The notes: a model not told the origin generated them from the letters alone. 57,767 nt of DNA from Nocardiopsis endophytica (GCF_027706725.1 NZ_JAQFWQ010000040.1:1-57767), one strand, 5' to 3'; shown: positions 35,965 to 45,254, numbered from the stretch's first letter. A program made the numbers and translations.

Positions 35965-36028
35965 CGTTGATCTCGGGGAAAACGCCCCTACCGCGCCGGT
36001 TTTAGCGTCCTTTCCCCCGAGATCAACG
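35965..36028. repeat. hairpin element, family copy 4
   Basis: Outer arms CGTTGATCTCGGGG (35965-35978) and CCCCGAGATCAACG (36015-36028) are perfect complements. The interior folds further (AAA/TTT, ACGC/GCGT, ACCG-CGC-CGGT). The element lies 16 bp after the pdtaS stop and is convergent with whiB1. The interior is the reverse complement of the one at 31017-31079. Confidence 0.85.
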
Positions 36029-36218
36029 AGCGGCCGGCGGTGCGGGGGCGGGCCCATGCCCGAAAGCGGCACCCCCGGTGCGGCTTCGCGGGGGCGGGTG
36101 CCAGTATGGCCTCAGGACGCCGGAGGGCGAGGGCCGACCGGTGTCCGGGGACACGACCCGGCACGACCCGGGGCGCACGCCGGTGCACCCCGGTGGTGAG
36201 GGAGGGAGGCGGAGGGGA

Positions 36219-36473
36219 CTAGACTCCGGCGCGGACCGCGGGGCGGACCCGGCGACGGCGGAGCGAGCGGCGCTCCTCCTCGCTCATCCCGCCCCAGACG
36301 CCGCCGTCCTGGCCGGTCTCCAGCGCCCACTGCAGGCAGGCGCTCGACACCGGGCAGGCGGCGCACACGGACTTGGCCTCTTCGATCTGGATCAGCGCGG
36401 GGCCGGAGTCACCGATGGGGAAGAACAGTTCCGGATCTTCGTCACGGCAGGCGGCGTGGTGGCGCCAGTCCAT
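36219..36473 (-). CDS. whiB1: WhiB-family iron-sulfur regulator (WhiB1/WblE type)
   Basis: An 84-residue WhiB protein. The cluster cysteines are in HHAACRDEDPELFFPIG (first) and CAACPVSSAC (C-x2-C-x5-C). The GVWGG turn and a basic C-terminal tail (RRSLRRRRVRP) follow. The MDWRHHAACRDED start matches WblE/WhiB1, an essential nitric-oxide-sensitive [4Fe-4S] regulator. The ATG at 36473 has GAGGAG nine bases upstream; a TTG at 36482 would add MIR. Convergent with pdtaS, as in mycobacteria. Confidence 0.93.
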   Translation of the reverse strand: MDWRHHAACRDEDPELFFPIGDSGPALIQIEEAKSVCAACPVSSACLQWALETGQDGGVWGGMSEEERRSLRRRRVRPAVRAGV

Positions 36474-36514
36474 GCGGATCAACTCCTCACAGCGAGGCGT
36501 GCGGGGGCGTGCGG

Positions 36515-36534
36515 CTCGTGAACGCGTTCACGAG
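36515..36534. promoter_or_regulatory. 20-bp CRP-like palindrome upstream of whiB1
   Basis: CTCGTGAACGCGTTCACGAG is a perfect 20-bp palindrome with the CRP-type core CGTGA-N6-TCACG. It is centred about 51 bp before the whiB1 start. The CRP homologue of M. tuberculosis (Rv3676) is known to bind the whiB1 promoter at related sites. The rest of the 320-bp gap 36474-36793 holds no gene. Confidence 0.7.
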
Positions 36535-36793
36535 ATCGGCGATATGGGCGCGGGGCACACCCTTGTCGCCCCGGTCCGTAGGGCACGCGCCCGACGGGAC
36601 AGTGCTTCGGTACGATCCTCGGCCACGGGTAGCGGTACTGCCCGTTCCGGCCGCGGAACCGTCCGTTTTACTCGCCCGTAACGTGCGGCGACATTTTGAG
36701 CCTGTCAGGGTTGAACCACCCGCGCAAGACCGCCCGGGGGCGATCGGCGCAGGCCGAGGTGTCGTGTGCGTCACAAGGGGCTTGCGCGTGCCC

Positions 36794-37729
36794 TCAAACG
36801 ATGATTCGTAATGCCTTCGGTACGGAGTGGAGATCCATCCGATCCCGCGTGCCGAGATACTCCCCGTCGATCTGGAACGGGCGCGGGTGCTCCGAGGAGA
36901 TCGTCAGCGACGGCACATCGTGCCACGTGGTATAGCCGCGCCCCATGGGCGGGACCCCCGACGGGGAGAGCATCTTCCCCAGCAGCCGCGCCGTCGTCGC
37001 CGGGTTCAGCGTGCTCATCCCGAAGGCGTCCAGCCCCAGCCGGAACCGCGACCGCGGCGTCGGCTGCACCGGAACCGTCCCGGCGAAGGTCCACGGGGTG
37101 GTGTTGGTGACCAGCGCGAAGTGCAGCCCCGAGACCGGGCCCCGCCCCGGCGTGCGCACCTGGAGCGAGGGGTCCCGGGTCTCGCCGCGCAGGAACTTCT
37201 GCAGCGCCACCCCGGTGTACAGCGCGGGGGAGGCGCGCCGCCCCCGCCGCCGGCGCCGCTCGACCTCGTGGACGACGTCGGCGTCCCAGCCGAACCCGGC
37301 GCAGAAGGTGAAGTAGCGGTCGTCGCGCCCGGAGGAGATCCGCCCCAGCCCCACCTCGCGGGAGGAGCCCGACCGCAGCGCCTCCAGCACCGCGCCGGTG
37401 GCCTCGACGGGGTCGTTGGGCATGCCGAGCGCGCGGATGAAGACGTTGGCGCTGCCGCCGGGCAGCGCGGCGTAGCTCGGCCGGTCCAGGCCCTCGGGGG
37501 TGCGCAGCAGGCCGTTGACGACCTCGTTCACCGTGCCGTCCCCGCCCAGGCTGATCACCAGGTCGAATCCCTCGCCGGCGGCGTCGCGGGCCATCTCCCC
37601 GGCGTGGTCGCGGTATTCGGTCTGGGCCACGTGCAGCTCCACGTGGCGGGCGATCGCGCCGACGATGACGTCCCGCGAGCGCGGCGTGGTGGTGGTCGCC
37701 TGCGGGTTGACGATGAAGAGCGCGCGCAC
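36794..37729 (-). CDS. diacylglycerol kinase family lipid kinase
   Basis: A 311-residue lipid kinase of the DgkB/YegS type. The nucleotide motif is SLGGDGTVNEVVNGL (about 72-86), and LPGGSANVFIRALGMPND follows. The C-terminal beta sandwich ends DGEYLGTRDRMDLH. It probably phosphorylates diacylglycerol or a related lipid. The GTG at 37729 follows TACACT by six bases, a good -10 box, so the message is probably leaderless. Divergent from a small membrane protein gene. Confidence 0.88.
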   Translation of the reverse strand: MRALFIVNPQATTTTPRSRDVIVGAIARHVELHVAQTEYRDHAGEMARDAAGEGFDLVISLGGDGTVNEVVNGLLRTPEGLDRPSYAALPGGSANVFIRALGMPNDPVEATGAVLEALRSGSSREVGLGRISSGRDDRYFTFCAGFGWDADVVHEVERRRRRGRRASPALYTGVALQKFLRGETRDPSLQVRTPGRGPVSGLHFALVTNTTPWTFAGTVPVQPTPRSRFRLGLDAFGMSTLNPATTARLLGKMLSPSGVPPMGRGYTTWHDVPSLTISSEHPRPFQIDGEYLGTRDRMDLHSVPKALRIIV

Positions 37730-37735
37730 GCCGAC

Positions 37736-37741
37736 AGTGTA
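37736..37741 (-). promoter_or_regulatory. -10 box for a leaderless diacylglycerol kinase message
   Basis: TACACT on the minus strand ends six bases before the GTG start. This spacing places transcription start at or next to the start codon, a common actinobacterial arrangement. Confidence 0.55.
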
Positions 37742-37830
37742 GCGAGGCCTTGCGGTGCCGGGGTTCCCGGGCTCGCGGGGGCCGTATGGGCCCGCACCGG
37801 GGTCCACGGGGATGCCGCCGCGGGCCGTTC

Positions 37831-37902
37831 CCTGAGCCGAACGTCGAGCCGTCCGTCGGGCCGTCCCCTGAGCCGAACGTCGAGCCGACCGTCGGGTCGT
37901 CC
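37831..37902. repeat. tandem direct repeat, two 36-bp units
   Basis: Units starting at 37831 and 37867 are near-identical (about four differences in 36 positions; each starts CCTGAGCCGAACGTCGAGCC). They sit in the divergent spacer between the kinase and the membrane protein, upstream of both. The unit could be a minisatellite or carry a duplicated operator. Confidence 0.7.
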
Positions 37903-37972
37903 GGGGCCGGTCCCCGGACCAGCCCGGACCGGCCCCGGAGAGGAGCGTGCCGGGCGGCCGATAGTGTGGAAC

Positions 37973-38383
37973 GTGTACAACCGCCCGGTCACCGTTCTGC
38001 TCGCCGCCGCCCTCCAGGCACTCGTCGCCTTGGTCGTGGTCTATGAGAGCGGCACCCTCGTCTACCGCACCGTCCTCGGAGACGTCTCCGACACGTCCTT
38101 CGCCCTGCCGCTGGCCGTCTTCGGATTCGCCGTGGCCGGGGCGCTCGGGTACGTCGCCTGGGGCCTGGTGATGCTGCGCCCCTGGGCGCGCACGCCGGTG
38201 GTGCTCACCCAGATCTTCATCCTGGTCGTCGCCTACTCCATGTACGAGGCCGACCGGATGTCCGTCAGCGTGGGCATGGTCGCCGTGGCGGTCGCCGCGA
38301 TCGGCCTGGTGCTGGCGCCCTCCACGACCGCCGTGCTCTTCCCCGAGGAGGCCGGCGGCCGCGGTGCCGAGAGCGGCGGTTGA
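37973..38383 (+). CDS. small integral membrane protein
   Basis: A 136-residue protein with four predicted membrane helices (about 5-25, 43-65, 70-90 and 95-120) and a short cytoplasmic tail. No family is recognised. The GTG at 37973 follows TAGTGT by five bases, so it may be leaderless; a GTG at 37964 is an alternative. It converges with sigF across a strong palindrome. Confidence 0.75.
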   Translation: MYNRPVTVLLAAALQALVALVVVYESGTLVYRTVLGDVSDTSFALPLAVFGFAVAGALGYVAWGLVMLRPWARTPVVLTQIFILVVAYSMYEADRMSVSVGMVAVAVAAIGLVLAPSTTAVLFPEEAGGRGAESGG

Positions 38384-38465
38384 GACGCGGTCGGGACGGA
38401 GCGCCGCCCGTGGAGCGCGCGCGGCGGCGTGCTGCGGCGCGCGGCCGAGGCCCCGGGCACGGAAC

Positions 38466-38493
38466 GGGCCCCGCGCCGTACGGCGCGGGGCCC
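38466..38493. terminator. 28-bp perfect palindrome, bidirectional terminator
   Basis: Bases 38466-38479 are the exact complement of 38480-38493, all GC except the centre. It lies between the convergent membrane protein and sigF genes, so it can terminate both. Two copies of TGCGTGCCTC follow. Confidence 0.85.
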
Positions 38494-38530
38494 ATCTGCG
38501 TGCCTCTGCGTGCCTCTGAGGGCCGACCCC

Positions 38531-39334
38531 TCACTCGTCGGTGGTCAGCGCCTGGCGGAGCTGCGCGAGCGTGCGGGCCAGCAGGCGCGACACGTGCATC
38601 TGCGAGATGCCCAGCTCCTGGGCGATCTGCGACTGGGTCATGTTGCCGAAGAAGCGCAGCAGCAGGATGCGCTTCTCGCGCGGCGGAAGCTGCTCCAGCA
38701 GCGGCTTGAGCGACTCGCGGTACTCCACGCCCTCCAGCGAGTCGTCCACGATGCCGAGCGAGTCGGCGACGGCCGGGGCGTCCTCGTCCCCGCTGTCGGG
38801 CGCGTCGAGGGAGACCGTGGAGTAGGCGTTGGCCGACTCCAGGCCCTCCAGCACCTCCTCCTCGGTCATGCCGAGGTGCTCGGCCAGCTCGTGCACGGTG
38901 GGCGCGCGGCCCTCCCGCTGCGACAGGTCGCTGACCGCCTTGGTCAGGGAGAGCTTGAGCTCCTGCAGGCGGCGCGGCACCCGCACCGCCCAGCCCTTGT
39001 CGCGGAAGTGGCGCTTGATCTCGCCGACGATGGTCGGCGTCGCGTAGGTGGAGAACTCCACCCCGCGGTCCAGGTCGAACCGGTCGATCGACTTGATCAG
39101 CCCGATGGTGGCGACCTGGGTCAGGTCGTCGAGCCACTCCCCGCGGTTGCGGAAGCGCCGGGCGAGGTACTCCACGAGCGGCAGGTGCAGCTCCACGAGC
39201 TCGTCGCGGATCCGCTGGCGCTCCGGGGAGTCCTCGGGAAGCTCGCTCAGGCGCTCGAACAACTCTCGTGCGCGGGCCCGGTCCGGCACCGCGTGCTCCG
39301 TCTTCGCCGTCAGAGCGGGCCCCCTCTCGCTCAC
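38531..39334 (-). CDS. sigF: stress/sporulation sigma factor SigF (SigB family)
   Basis: A 267-residue sigma-70 family protein of the SigB/SigF/SigG group. It has region 2 (LHLPLVEYLARRF...DLTQVATIGLIKSIDRFDLDRGVEFSTYATPTIVGEIKRHFRDK), region 3 (LTKAVSDLSQREGRAPTVHELAEHLGM) and region 4 (LPPREKRILLLRFFGNMTQSQIAQELGISQMHVSRLLARTLAQLR). The GTG overlaps the stop of the upstream kinase-like gene, so the two are coupled. Confidence 0.93.
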   Translation of the reverse strand: MSERGPALTAKTEHAVPDRARARELFERLSELPEDSPERQRIRDELVELHLPLVEYLARRFRNRGEWLDDLTQVATIGLIKSIDRFDLDRGVEFSTYATPTIVGEIKRHFRDKGWAVRVPRRLQELKLSLTKAVSDLSQREGRAPTVHELAEHLGMTEEEVLEGLESANAYSTVSLDAPDSGDEDAPAVADSLGIVDDSLEGVEYRESLKPLLEQLPPREKRILLLRFFGNMTQSQIAQELGISQMHVSRLLARTLAQLRQALTTDE

Positions 39335-39756
39335 GCCGTCTCCACCGCGCCGCGCCGTTTGTGCAGGACGATGGAGACGCGGTCGTCGGGCCCGGCCGCG
39401 GTGTCGACCTCCCCGGCCAGGGCGGAGAGCACCGTCCAGGCGAAGGTGTCGCGGGCCGGGAGCCGGCCGTCGGCGGTCAGCACCGAGACGCTGATCCGCA
39501 TGCCGTCGCCGGTGAGTTCGAATTCGCAGGTCAGATCGGTGCCGGGGAGGGCCTGGGCGAGCAGCATCGCGCAGGCCTCGTCGACCCCGATGCGCAGGTC
39601 CTCGATCTCGTCGAGGGTGAAGTCCAGGCGGGCCGCCAGGCCGGCCGTCGCGGTGCGCAGCACGGACAGGTAGGCGCTGTCGGCCGGCATCTTCACCGTG
39701 ACGGCGTCGCGTACGTCCATGGCGCCCGAGACGGGCGCGGCGGTTTCTTCGGTCAC
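39331..39756 (-). CDS. rsbW: anti-sigma factor, RsbW/SpoIIAB-like kinase
   Basis: A 141-residue GHKL ATPase of the RsbW family. The N box is IEDLRIGVDEACAMLL (about 70-85), and the core ends with PDDRVSIVLHKRR. Such proteins bind and phosphorylate their antagonist and sequester SigF. The GTG at 39756 is preceded by GGAGGAGG; a later ATG (MDVRDAV) is an alternative. No anti-anti-sigma gene is nearby. The next 298 bp (39757-40054) contain no gene. Confidence 0.9.
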   Translation of the reverse strand: MTEETAAPVSGAMDVRDAVTVKMPADSAYLSVLRTATAGLAARLDFTLDEIEDLRIGVDEACAMLLAQALPGTDLTCEFELTGDGMRISVSVLTADGRLPARDTFAWTVLSALAGEVDTAAGPDDRVSIVLHKRRGAVETA

Positions 39757-40054
39757 GTCCCTCCTCCGGGAAGCGAGTGTGCCGCTTGAGTGCAATCTAT
39801 CGTGTTTCCCGCCGGGGTGGCGGCACGCGGTCGGGTCCGTGTCCGCCGGGCGGTCCGGTCGAACCGGGGCGAACCCGGACGGATCGGCGGTCGTTAAGGG
39901 TGTGGGCCCCCACACGCGGCGGAGGATCCCGGGGTCGGCCGCGCATTCGTCCGGGGCCCATCCGGCGCCGCGGATTCCGGGCCCCTTCCGGCCCCGTCCC
40001 GCACGCCCCTACGGCCCCGCCCGGTGCGGCCCGGCCGGCCGGGCCCACCCGGCC

Positions 40055-40528
40055 CTAGCCCTTGCCGCCCAGGGCGTCCAAGGCCGCTCCGTCGAGCCGG
40101 AAGACGGTCCACTCGTCCATCGGCTTCGCGCCGAGGGAGCGGTAGAACTCGATGGAGGGCGTGTTCCAGTCCAGCACCGACCACTCCAGGCGCCGGTAGC
40201 CGCGCTCGGTGCACACCCGGGCCAGTTCGGTCAGCAGGGCCTTGCCCAGGCCGCGGCCGCGCATCTCCGGGCGGACGTACAGGTCCTCCAGGTAGATGCC
40301 GTGGCGGCCCGTCCAGGTGGAGAAGTTCAGGAACCACAGGGCGAACCCGACGGCCTCCCCGTCCTCCTCGGCGATGTGCGCGTAGGCCGCCGCGCCCTCG
40401 CCGAAGAGCGCGCGCTCGATGTCCGCCTCGGTCGCCTCGACGGCGTCCGGCTCGCGCTCGTACTCGGCGAGCTCGTGGATCATCTTCAGGATGGCCGGGA
40501 CGTCGTCCGGGCGCGCGCGGCGGATCAT
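40055..40528 (-). CDS. GNAT family N-acetyltransferase
   Basis: A 157-residue acetyltransferase. The acetyl-CoA motif is LEDLYVRPEMRGRGLGKALLTELA (about 83-106), with WSVLDWNTPSIEFYRSLGAKPMDEW as motif B. It is close to the diamine/thialysine acetyltransferase (SSAT) branch, which acts on small polyamines or thialysine, but the acceptor is not certain. The ATG at 40528 has GAGGAG immediately upstream; a GTG at 40543 is also possible. Confidence 0.85.
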   Translation of the reverse strand: MIRRARPDDVPAILKMIHELAEYEREPDAVEATEADIERALFGEGAAAYAHIAEEDGEAVGFALWFLNFSTWTGRHGIYLEDLYVRPEMRGRGLGKALLTELARVCTERGYRRLEWSVLDWNTPSIEFYRSLGAKPMDEWTVFRLDGAALDALGGKG

Positions 40529-40579
40529 GGGACTCCTCGTCACTGGAAGGGGGGACCCACGCTACCTCCCAGCCGAGAC

Positions 40580-40649
40580 CCCCGATGATCTCGACGGAAG
40601 TGCTGTCGTACTCGCCGGTATGACGGCATCCTCGTCGAGATCATCGGGG
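40580..40649. repeat. hairpin element, family copy 5, with compensatory changes
   Basis: Arms CCCCGATGATCTCGAC (40580-40595) and GTCGAGATCATCGGGG (40634-40649) are exact complements. They differ from the other copies at T-to-A and GG-to-AC positions, and the opposite arm changes to match. The interior (TGCTGTCGTA...TATGACGGCA) also pairs with two G.U. It lies 10 bp after the minus-strand ABC ATPase stop. Confidence 0.85.
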
Positions 40650-40659
40650 AGGGGTCCGG

Positions 40660-41487
40660 TCAGAGCACCTTGGACAGGAACGCCCGGGTGCGCTCGTGCT
40701 GGGGGTCGGTGAGCACCCGCTTGGGCGCACCCGACTCCACCACCACGCCGCCGTCCATGAACACCAGGCTGTCGCCCACCTCGCGGGCGAAGCCCATCTC
40801 GTGGGTCACCACCACCATGGTCATGCCCTCGCGGGCGAGGTCCTTCATCACGTCCAGCACCTCGCCCACCAGCTCCGGGTCCAGGGCGCTGGTCGGCTCG
40901 TCGAACAGCATCAGCTCCGGCCGCATGGCCAGGGCGCGGGCGATGGCCACCCGCTGCTGCTGCCCGCCGGAGAGCTGGCGCGGGAAGGAGGCGGCCTTGT
41001 CCGCCAGGCCCACCTTGTCCAGCAGCTCCATCGCCGTCTCGCGGGCGGCCGCGCGCGGCTCCCGCTTGACCCGCACCGGCGCCTCGACCACGTTGCCCAG
41101 CACCGACATGTGCGGGAACAGGTTGAACGCCTGGAACACCATGCCGATGTCCCGGCGCTGCGCGGCCACCTGGGAGTCGCGCAGCTCGTAGAGGCGGCCG
41201 CCGTGCTGCCGGTAGCCCATCAGGCGCCCGTTCACCCACAGCCGTCCGCCGTTGATCTTCTCCAGGTGGTTGATGCACCGAAGGAAGGTGGACTTGCCCG
41301 ACCCCGAGGGGCCGACCACGCACATCACCTCTCCGCGGCGCACCTCCAGGTCGATGCCGCGCAGCACCTCCAGCCGCCCGAAGCTCTTGTGCACGTTCTC
41401 GGCCAGGACCATCACGTCGTCGCCGGGGGCCTGCGGCAGGTCCCCGGCCCGTGTGGACGCGTCCTCGCCGCCCGCCGTTGCGCTCAA
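40660..41487 (-). CDS. amino-acid ABC transporter ATP-binding protein
   Basis: A 275-residue ATPase of the GlnQ/HisP type. Walker A is GPSGSGKST (about 58-66), with [15 protein letters not shown], Walker [15 protein letters not shown] and [11 protein letters not shown]. The insert between Walker A and the Q loop ([18 protein letters not shown]) is a polar amino-acid importer feature. I use the TTG at 41487, overlapping the permease stop; an ATG in [13 protein letters not shown] is an alternative that gives the usual length. Confidence 0.92.
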   Translation of the reverse strand: MSATAGGEDASTRAGDLPQAPGDDVMVLAENVHKSFGRLEVLRGIDLEVRRGEVMCVVGPSGSGKSTFLRCINHLEKINGGRLWVNGRLMGYRQHGGRLYELRDSQVAAQRRDIGMVFQAFNLFPHMSVLGNVVEAPVRVKREPRAAARETAMELLDKVGLADKAASFPRQLSGGQQQRVAIARALAMRPELMLFDEPTSALDPELVGEVLDVMKDLAREGMTMVVVTHEMGFAREVGDSLVFMDGGVVVESGAPKRVLTDPQHERTRAFLSKVL

Positions 41488-42428
41488 TGTCCCGCCTTGC
41501 TCTGCATGATCGTCACCTCGGCCTGTGCGCTGCGGTCGCCCCGGGTGAAGGAGCGCTCCAGGAAGAACTGGCCCACCATCAGCAGGCTGGTGATGGCCAG
41601 GTACCACAGGCACGCCGCCACCAGCATCGGGAACAGGTCGAAGGTGCGGTTGCCGATGGCCTGCAGCTGGAAGAACAGCTCGGTGGTCAGCGGGATCGCC
41701 GACACCAGCGAGGTGTCCTTCAGCATCGCGGTGACCTCGTTGCCGGTGGGCGGCACGATCACCCGCAGCGCCTGCGGCAGGGTGATGCGGCGCAGGATCA
41801 GCCCGCGGCCCATGCCCAGCGCCTGGGCGGCCTCGGTCTGGCCCTTGTCCACCGACAGCAGGCCGGCGCGCACGATCTCGGCCATGTAGGCGCCCTGGGA
41901 CAGCGCCAGCGCCAGCAGCGCCGCCATGAACGGGGTGAGCACCTCGTTCATCGGGACGCTGTAGAAGCGGGCGTCGCCGTCCAGCCCGAGCGCGGGCATC
42001 CAGTAGTTGTCGAACGGCAGCCCCAGCTCCAGGTTCTGGTACAGGATGCCCATGTTGCCGAAGAGCACGCACAGCACCAGGCGCGGGACGGCGCGGAAGA
42101 ACCAGGTGTACACCCAGGCCAGGCCCGCCAGGATCGGGTTGCCCGACAGGCGCATCACCGCGACGGCGATGCCCAGCGAGATGCCCACCGCCATGGCGAG
42201 CACGGTCAGCTTCAGGGTGGTCCACACGCCGTAGAGCACCGGCGGGGAGAACATGTTCTCCAGCAGGAACGGCCAGTTGAACTTGTCGTTCGTCACCAGC
42301 ATGTTGACGAACATGGCCGCCAGGACCAGCAGGACGGCCGCGGCGATCCAGCGGCCCGGGTGGCGGACGGGCACGGCCTTGATCGGCTCGGGCGCCGCCC
42401 GCCCCTCGGTCGGGGTCGGTGTGCTCAC
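41484..42428 (-). CDS. polar amino-acid ABC transporter permease
   Basis: A 314-residue permease with a long N-terminal extension (about 1-28), then five or six membrane helices and the EAA loop [32 protein letters not shown]. The Q/E-rich [23 protein letters not shown] loop is longer than in GltJ/GlnP. It imports a polar amino acid; which one cannot be read. It lies between the binding protein (10 bp upstream) and the ATPase. Confidence 0.92.
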   Translation of the reverse strand: MSTPTPTEGRAAPEPIKAVPVRHPGRWIAAAVLLVLAAMFVNMLVTNDKFNWPFLLENMFSPPVLYGVWTTLKLTVLAMAVGISLGIAVAVMRLSGNPILAGLAWVYTWFFRAVPRLVLCVLFGNMGILYQNLELGLPFDNYWMPALGLDGDARFYSVPMNEVLTPFMAALLALALSQGAYMAEIVRAGLLSVDKGQTEAAQALGMGRGLILRRITLPQALRVIVPPTGNEVTAMLKDTSLVSAIPLTTELFFQLQAIGNRTFDLFPMLVAACLWYLAITSLLMVGQFFLERSFTRGDRSAQAEVTIMQSKAGH

Positions 42429-42437
42429 GCGGCCCTC

Positions 42438-43376
42438 TTACTCCTCGACGTCGGGGTTGATCTCGGCCTTCTCGATGGTTCCCTGGTCGGCCAGGTCCCA
42501 CTCGGCCAGGATCTCGTCGTAGGTGCCGTCGTCGATGATCGACTGGTAGCCGGCCCGGATCGCCTCGGTCAGCTCCTCGTTCTCCTTGTTGACCACCGCG
42601 CCGTAGGGGGCCGCCTCGTACTGCTCGCCGAGCGTCTCCAGCTGGCCGTCGGTCTGCTCGACGGCGTAGACCGCCACCGGCATGTCGGCCAGTCCGGCGT
42701 CGCTCTTGCCGGACACGATCGACTGCGTGGCCTGGTCCTGGCGCTCGTACTGGTCGATCTGGATCGCCGGGTCGCCGGCCTCCTCGCAGGCCTCGCTGCG
42801 GGCCTCGATGTCCTCGACCTGGACGGTGTTGGCCTGCACGGCCACGGTCATCCCGCACGCGTCGTCCGGGTCGACGCCCTCCGGGTTGCCCGCGGCGGTG
42901 AACCACTGGGTGCCCACGGTGTAGTAGCTCACCATGTCCACCTGCTCCATGCGCTCGGCATTGATCGTGAACGAGGAGACGCCCACGTCGTACTTGCCGC
43001 TGTCCACGCCCTCGACGATGGTGCCGAAGGTGGAGGCCTCCCAGTTCGCCTCGATGCCCATCTTGGCGGCGACCGCGTCGAACAGGTCGACGTTGAAGCC
43101 GATCACGGTGGAGCCGTCGGCGTCGAGGAACTCGCCGGGGGCGTAGCTGGCGTCCACCCCCACGGTCACCGAGCCCTGCTCCGCGACGTCGTCCGGGACC
43201 AGGGCGGCGACCTCCTCGTCCGCCTGGACCTCGGGGGCGCCGTCCCCGCCGGCGCCGTCCTCCTCGGAGGCGCCGCCGCCGCAGGCCGTCGCCGCCAGCG
43301 TGGCGGCCGCGGCTCCGGCGGCGAGCAGGCCTCTGGCGCGGAAGGGTGTCATGGGGGAGCTCGTCGGCGAGGCCAC
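42438..43376 (-). CDS. amino-acid ABC transporter substrate-binding lipoprotein
   Basis: A 312-residue extracytoplasmic binding protein. A signal peptide with lipobox LAATAC precedes an acidic linker and the family-3 fold ([39 protein letters not shown]...). The ligand motif and the second-lobe parts ([23 protein letters not shown]) are present. The GTG at 43376 has GGAGA six bases upstream, so I choose it over the ATG at 43352. First gene of the importer operon. Confidence 0.92.
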   Translation of the reverse strand: MASPTSSPMTPFRARGLLAAGAAAATLAATACGGGASEEDGAGGDGAPEVQADEEVAALVPDDVAEQGSVTVGVDASYAPGEFLDADGSTVIGFNVDLFDAVAAKMGIEANWEASTFGTIVEGVDSGKYDVGVSSFTINAERMEQVDMVSYYTVGTQWFTAAGNPEGVDPDDACGMTVAVQANTVQVEDIEARSEACEEAGDPAIQIDQYERQDQATQSIVSGKSDAGLADMPVAVYAVEQTDGQLETLGEQYEAAPYGAVVNKENEELTEAIRAGYQSIIDDGTYDEILAEWDLADQGTIEKAEINPDVEE

Positions 43377-43513
43377 GGTGGGTCTCCTTCGGGCCGGGGG
43401 CGCGCTGGCGCCCGGACTGGCTGCGTCCGCCCGCGTCCGCGCCGGAGGCCGGGATCGGCCGACACCCGGCCGGTACCGCGGTCGTCCCATGCTCGTCCAC
43501 CCGGCATGTTGCT

Positions 43514-43551
43514 CGGGTCACCGTTGTGAGATGATTGGGTAACGGGTCACC
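43514..43551. promoter_or_regulatory. two CGGGTCACC direct repeats in a divergent promoter
   Basis: CGGGTCACC occurs at 43514-43522 and 43543-43551, 29 bp apart, in the 363-bp spacer between the binding-protein gene and malic enzyme. This may be a regulator binding array for one or both operons. The rest of the spacer (43377-43739) shows nothing else. Confidence 0.4.
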
Positions 43552-43739
43552 CCCGTGGACGAGGCGGCGCTTGGCCTGCATACCGGCCGAGCGGAGGCCG
43601 GCTCGTACGCCCCGGCCCTGGCCGGCCGGGAGCGGAGCCGTCCCCTAGCACCCACTCGCCTCCGCGCGCCGTCCACCTGATCACCCGCCCCCGTGTCATG
43701 GCCGACCGGCGGGCACCGATGTACTGAGGGGTTTGTGAG

Positions 43740-44930
43740 TTGACCACCCAATCGCCGCGCGAGCGGCATACCGAGCGCGATTCCGATCCGGCCTTCGCCC
43801 TGCACCGGGGCGGCAAGCTGGAGGTCCGGTCCACGGTCGACGTGAGCGACCACGCCGGGCTGTCCCTGGCCTACACCCCCGGTGTCGCGCGTGTGTGCAG
43901 CGGCATCGCCGAATCCCCCGAGCTCGTCGACGCCTACACCTGGAGGTCCAACCTGGTCGCGGTCGTCACCGACGGCTCGGCCGTGCTGGGCCTGGGCGAC
44001 ATCGGCCCCGAGGCCTCGCTCCCGGTCATGGAGGGCAAGTCGCTGCTGTTCAAGCAGTTCGGCGGCGTGGACTCGGTGCCGATCGCGCTGAACTGCACCG
44101 ACGTCGACGACCTGGTGGAGACGGTCGCCCGGATGGCGCCCTCCTTCGGCGGGATCAACCTGGAGGACATCTCCGCGCCGCGCTGCTTCGAGATCGAGCG
44201 CCGGCTGCGTGAGCGCCTGGACATCCCGGTCTTCCACGACGACCAGCACGGCACCGCGATCGTCACCGTGGCGGCGCTGCGCAACGCGGCCCGGCTGACC
44301 GGGCGCACCCTGGGCGACCTGCGCGCCGTGGTCTCGGGCGCGGGCGCGGCCGGGGTGGCGGTCACCAAGATGCTGCTCGACGGCGGCATCGGCGACATCG
44401 CCGTGGCCGACAGCAAGGGCATGATCTACGCCGGCCGCGACGGCCTCACCCCGGTCAAGGAGGAGCTGGCGGCGATCAGCAACCGGGCCGGGCTCGAGGG
44501 CTCGATCGAGAACGCGCTCTCCGGGGCCGACGTGTTCATCGGGCTGTCCGCGGGGGAGGTGCCCGAGGAGGTCGTGGCGACGATGGCGCCGCAGGCGATC
44601 ATCTGCGCGATGGCCAACCCCAACCCGGAGGTGCACCCGGACGTGGCGCGCAAGTACGCCAGCGTCGTGGCCACCGGGCGCAGCGACTTCCCGAACCAGA
44701 TCAACAACGTGCTGGCGTTCCCGGGCGTCTTCCGGGGCGCGCTGGACGCGGGCGCCTCGGACATCACCGAGGGCATGAAGCTCGCGGCCGCCGACGCGCT
44801 GGCCGACCTGGTCGGCGACGACCTCGCCGCCGACTACATCATCCCGAGCACCTTCGACGCGCGGGTCGTCCCGGCGGTCTCGGCCGCCGTCGCGGAGCAG
44901 GCGCGCAAGGACGGGGTGGCGCGGGCCTGA
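43740..44930 (+). CDS. NAD(P)-dependent malic enzyme
   Basis: A 396-residue short-type malic enzyme, which decarboxylates malate to pyruvate. The active-site Tyr is in [11 protein letters not shown] (about 43-53), and the Lys/Asp metal site is [11 protein letters not shown] (about 163-173). The dinucleotide motif [14 protein letters not shown] follows (about 200). It is the bacterial SfcA-like 400-residue form without the phosphotransacetylase domain. The TTG at 43740 follows GAGGGG. Divergent from the importer operon. Confidence 0.93.
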   Translation: MTTQSPRERHTERDSDPAFALHRGGKLEVRSTVDVSDHAGLSLAYTPGVARVCSGIAESPELVDAYTWRSNLVAVVTDGSAVLGLGDIGPEASLPVMEGKSLLFKQFGGVDSVPIALNCTDVDDLVETVARMAPSFGGINLEDISAPRCFEIERRLRERLDIPVFHDDQHGTAIVTVAALRNAARLTGRTLGDLRAVVSGAGAAGVAVTKMLLDGGIGDIAVADSKGMIYAGRDGLTPVKEELAAISNRAGLEGSIENALSGADVFIGLSAGEVPEEVVATMAPQAIICAMANPNPEVHPDVARKYASVVATGRSDFPNQINNVLAFPGVFRGALDAGASDITEGMKLAAADALADLVGDDLAADYIIPSTFDARVVPAVSAAVAEQARKDGVARA

Positions 44931-44965
44931 CGGGCCGGACCGCCGTTCGTGTGATCGGACGGTGG

Positions 44966-45018
44966 CACACGGTAGCGGATCCGGAGCGGGGTCACCGGCT
45001 CCGGATCCGTTCTGTGTG
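44966..45018 (+). terminator. terminator after malic enzyme
   Basis: CGGATCCGGAGC (44976-44987) pairs with GCTCCGGATCCG (44998-45009), 12 bp. Outer CACAC (44966-44970) pairs with GTGTG (45014-45018). It starts 36 bp after the malic enzyme stop. The rest of the 324-bp gap 44931-45254 holds no gene. Confidence 0.8.
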
Positions 45019-45254
45019 GGCCCCTCCCGTCCGCGGGGTGTGCCGCCCGCGGGTCCCGGCCCGATGCGTGGGGAGGCCAGGGGGTGTTGTGTGGGTCATG
45101 GCCGTAGCGAGCGGCGTCCAGGTGCGTCCATCGCAAGGCCACTGTGCTCCCAAGGGATCGGGGGAGTCAGCCTGGGCGTGCTGTCGACTGATGAGAACGC
45201 AGCGAGGGGCGTGCCTGGGCGTTGCGCAGTAGGCCGTGATCCACTCAACGCCCC

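Noticed and set aside
37831-37902. CRISPR-like array
   Set aside because: Only two adjacent 36-bp units without spacers; no cas genes in the window.
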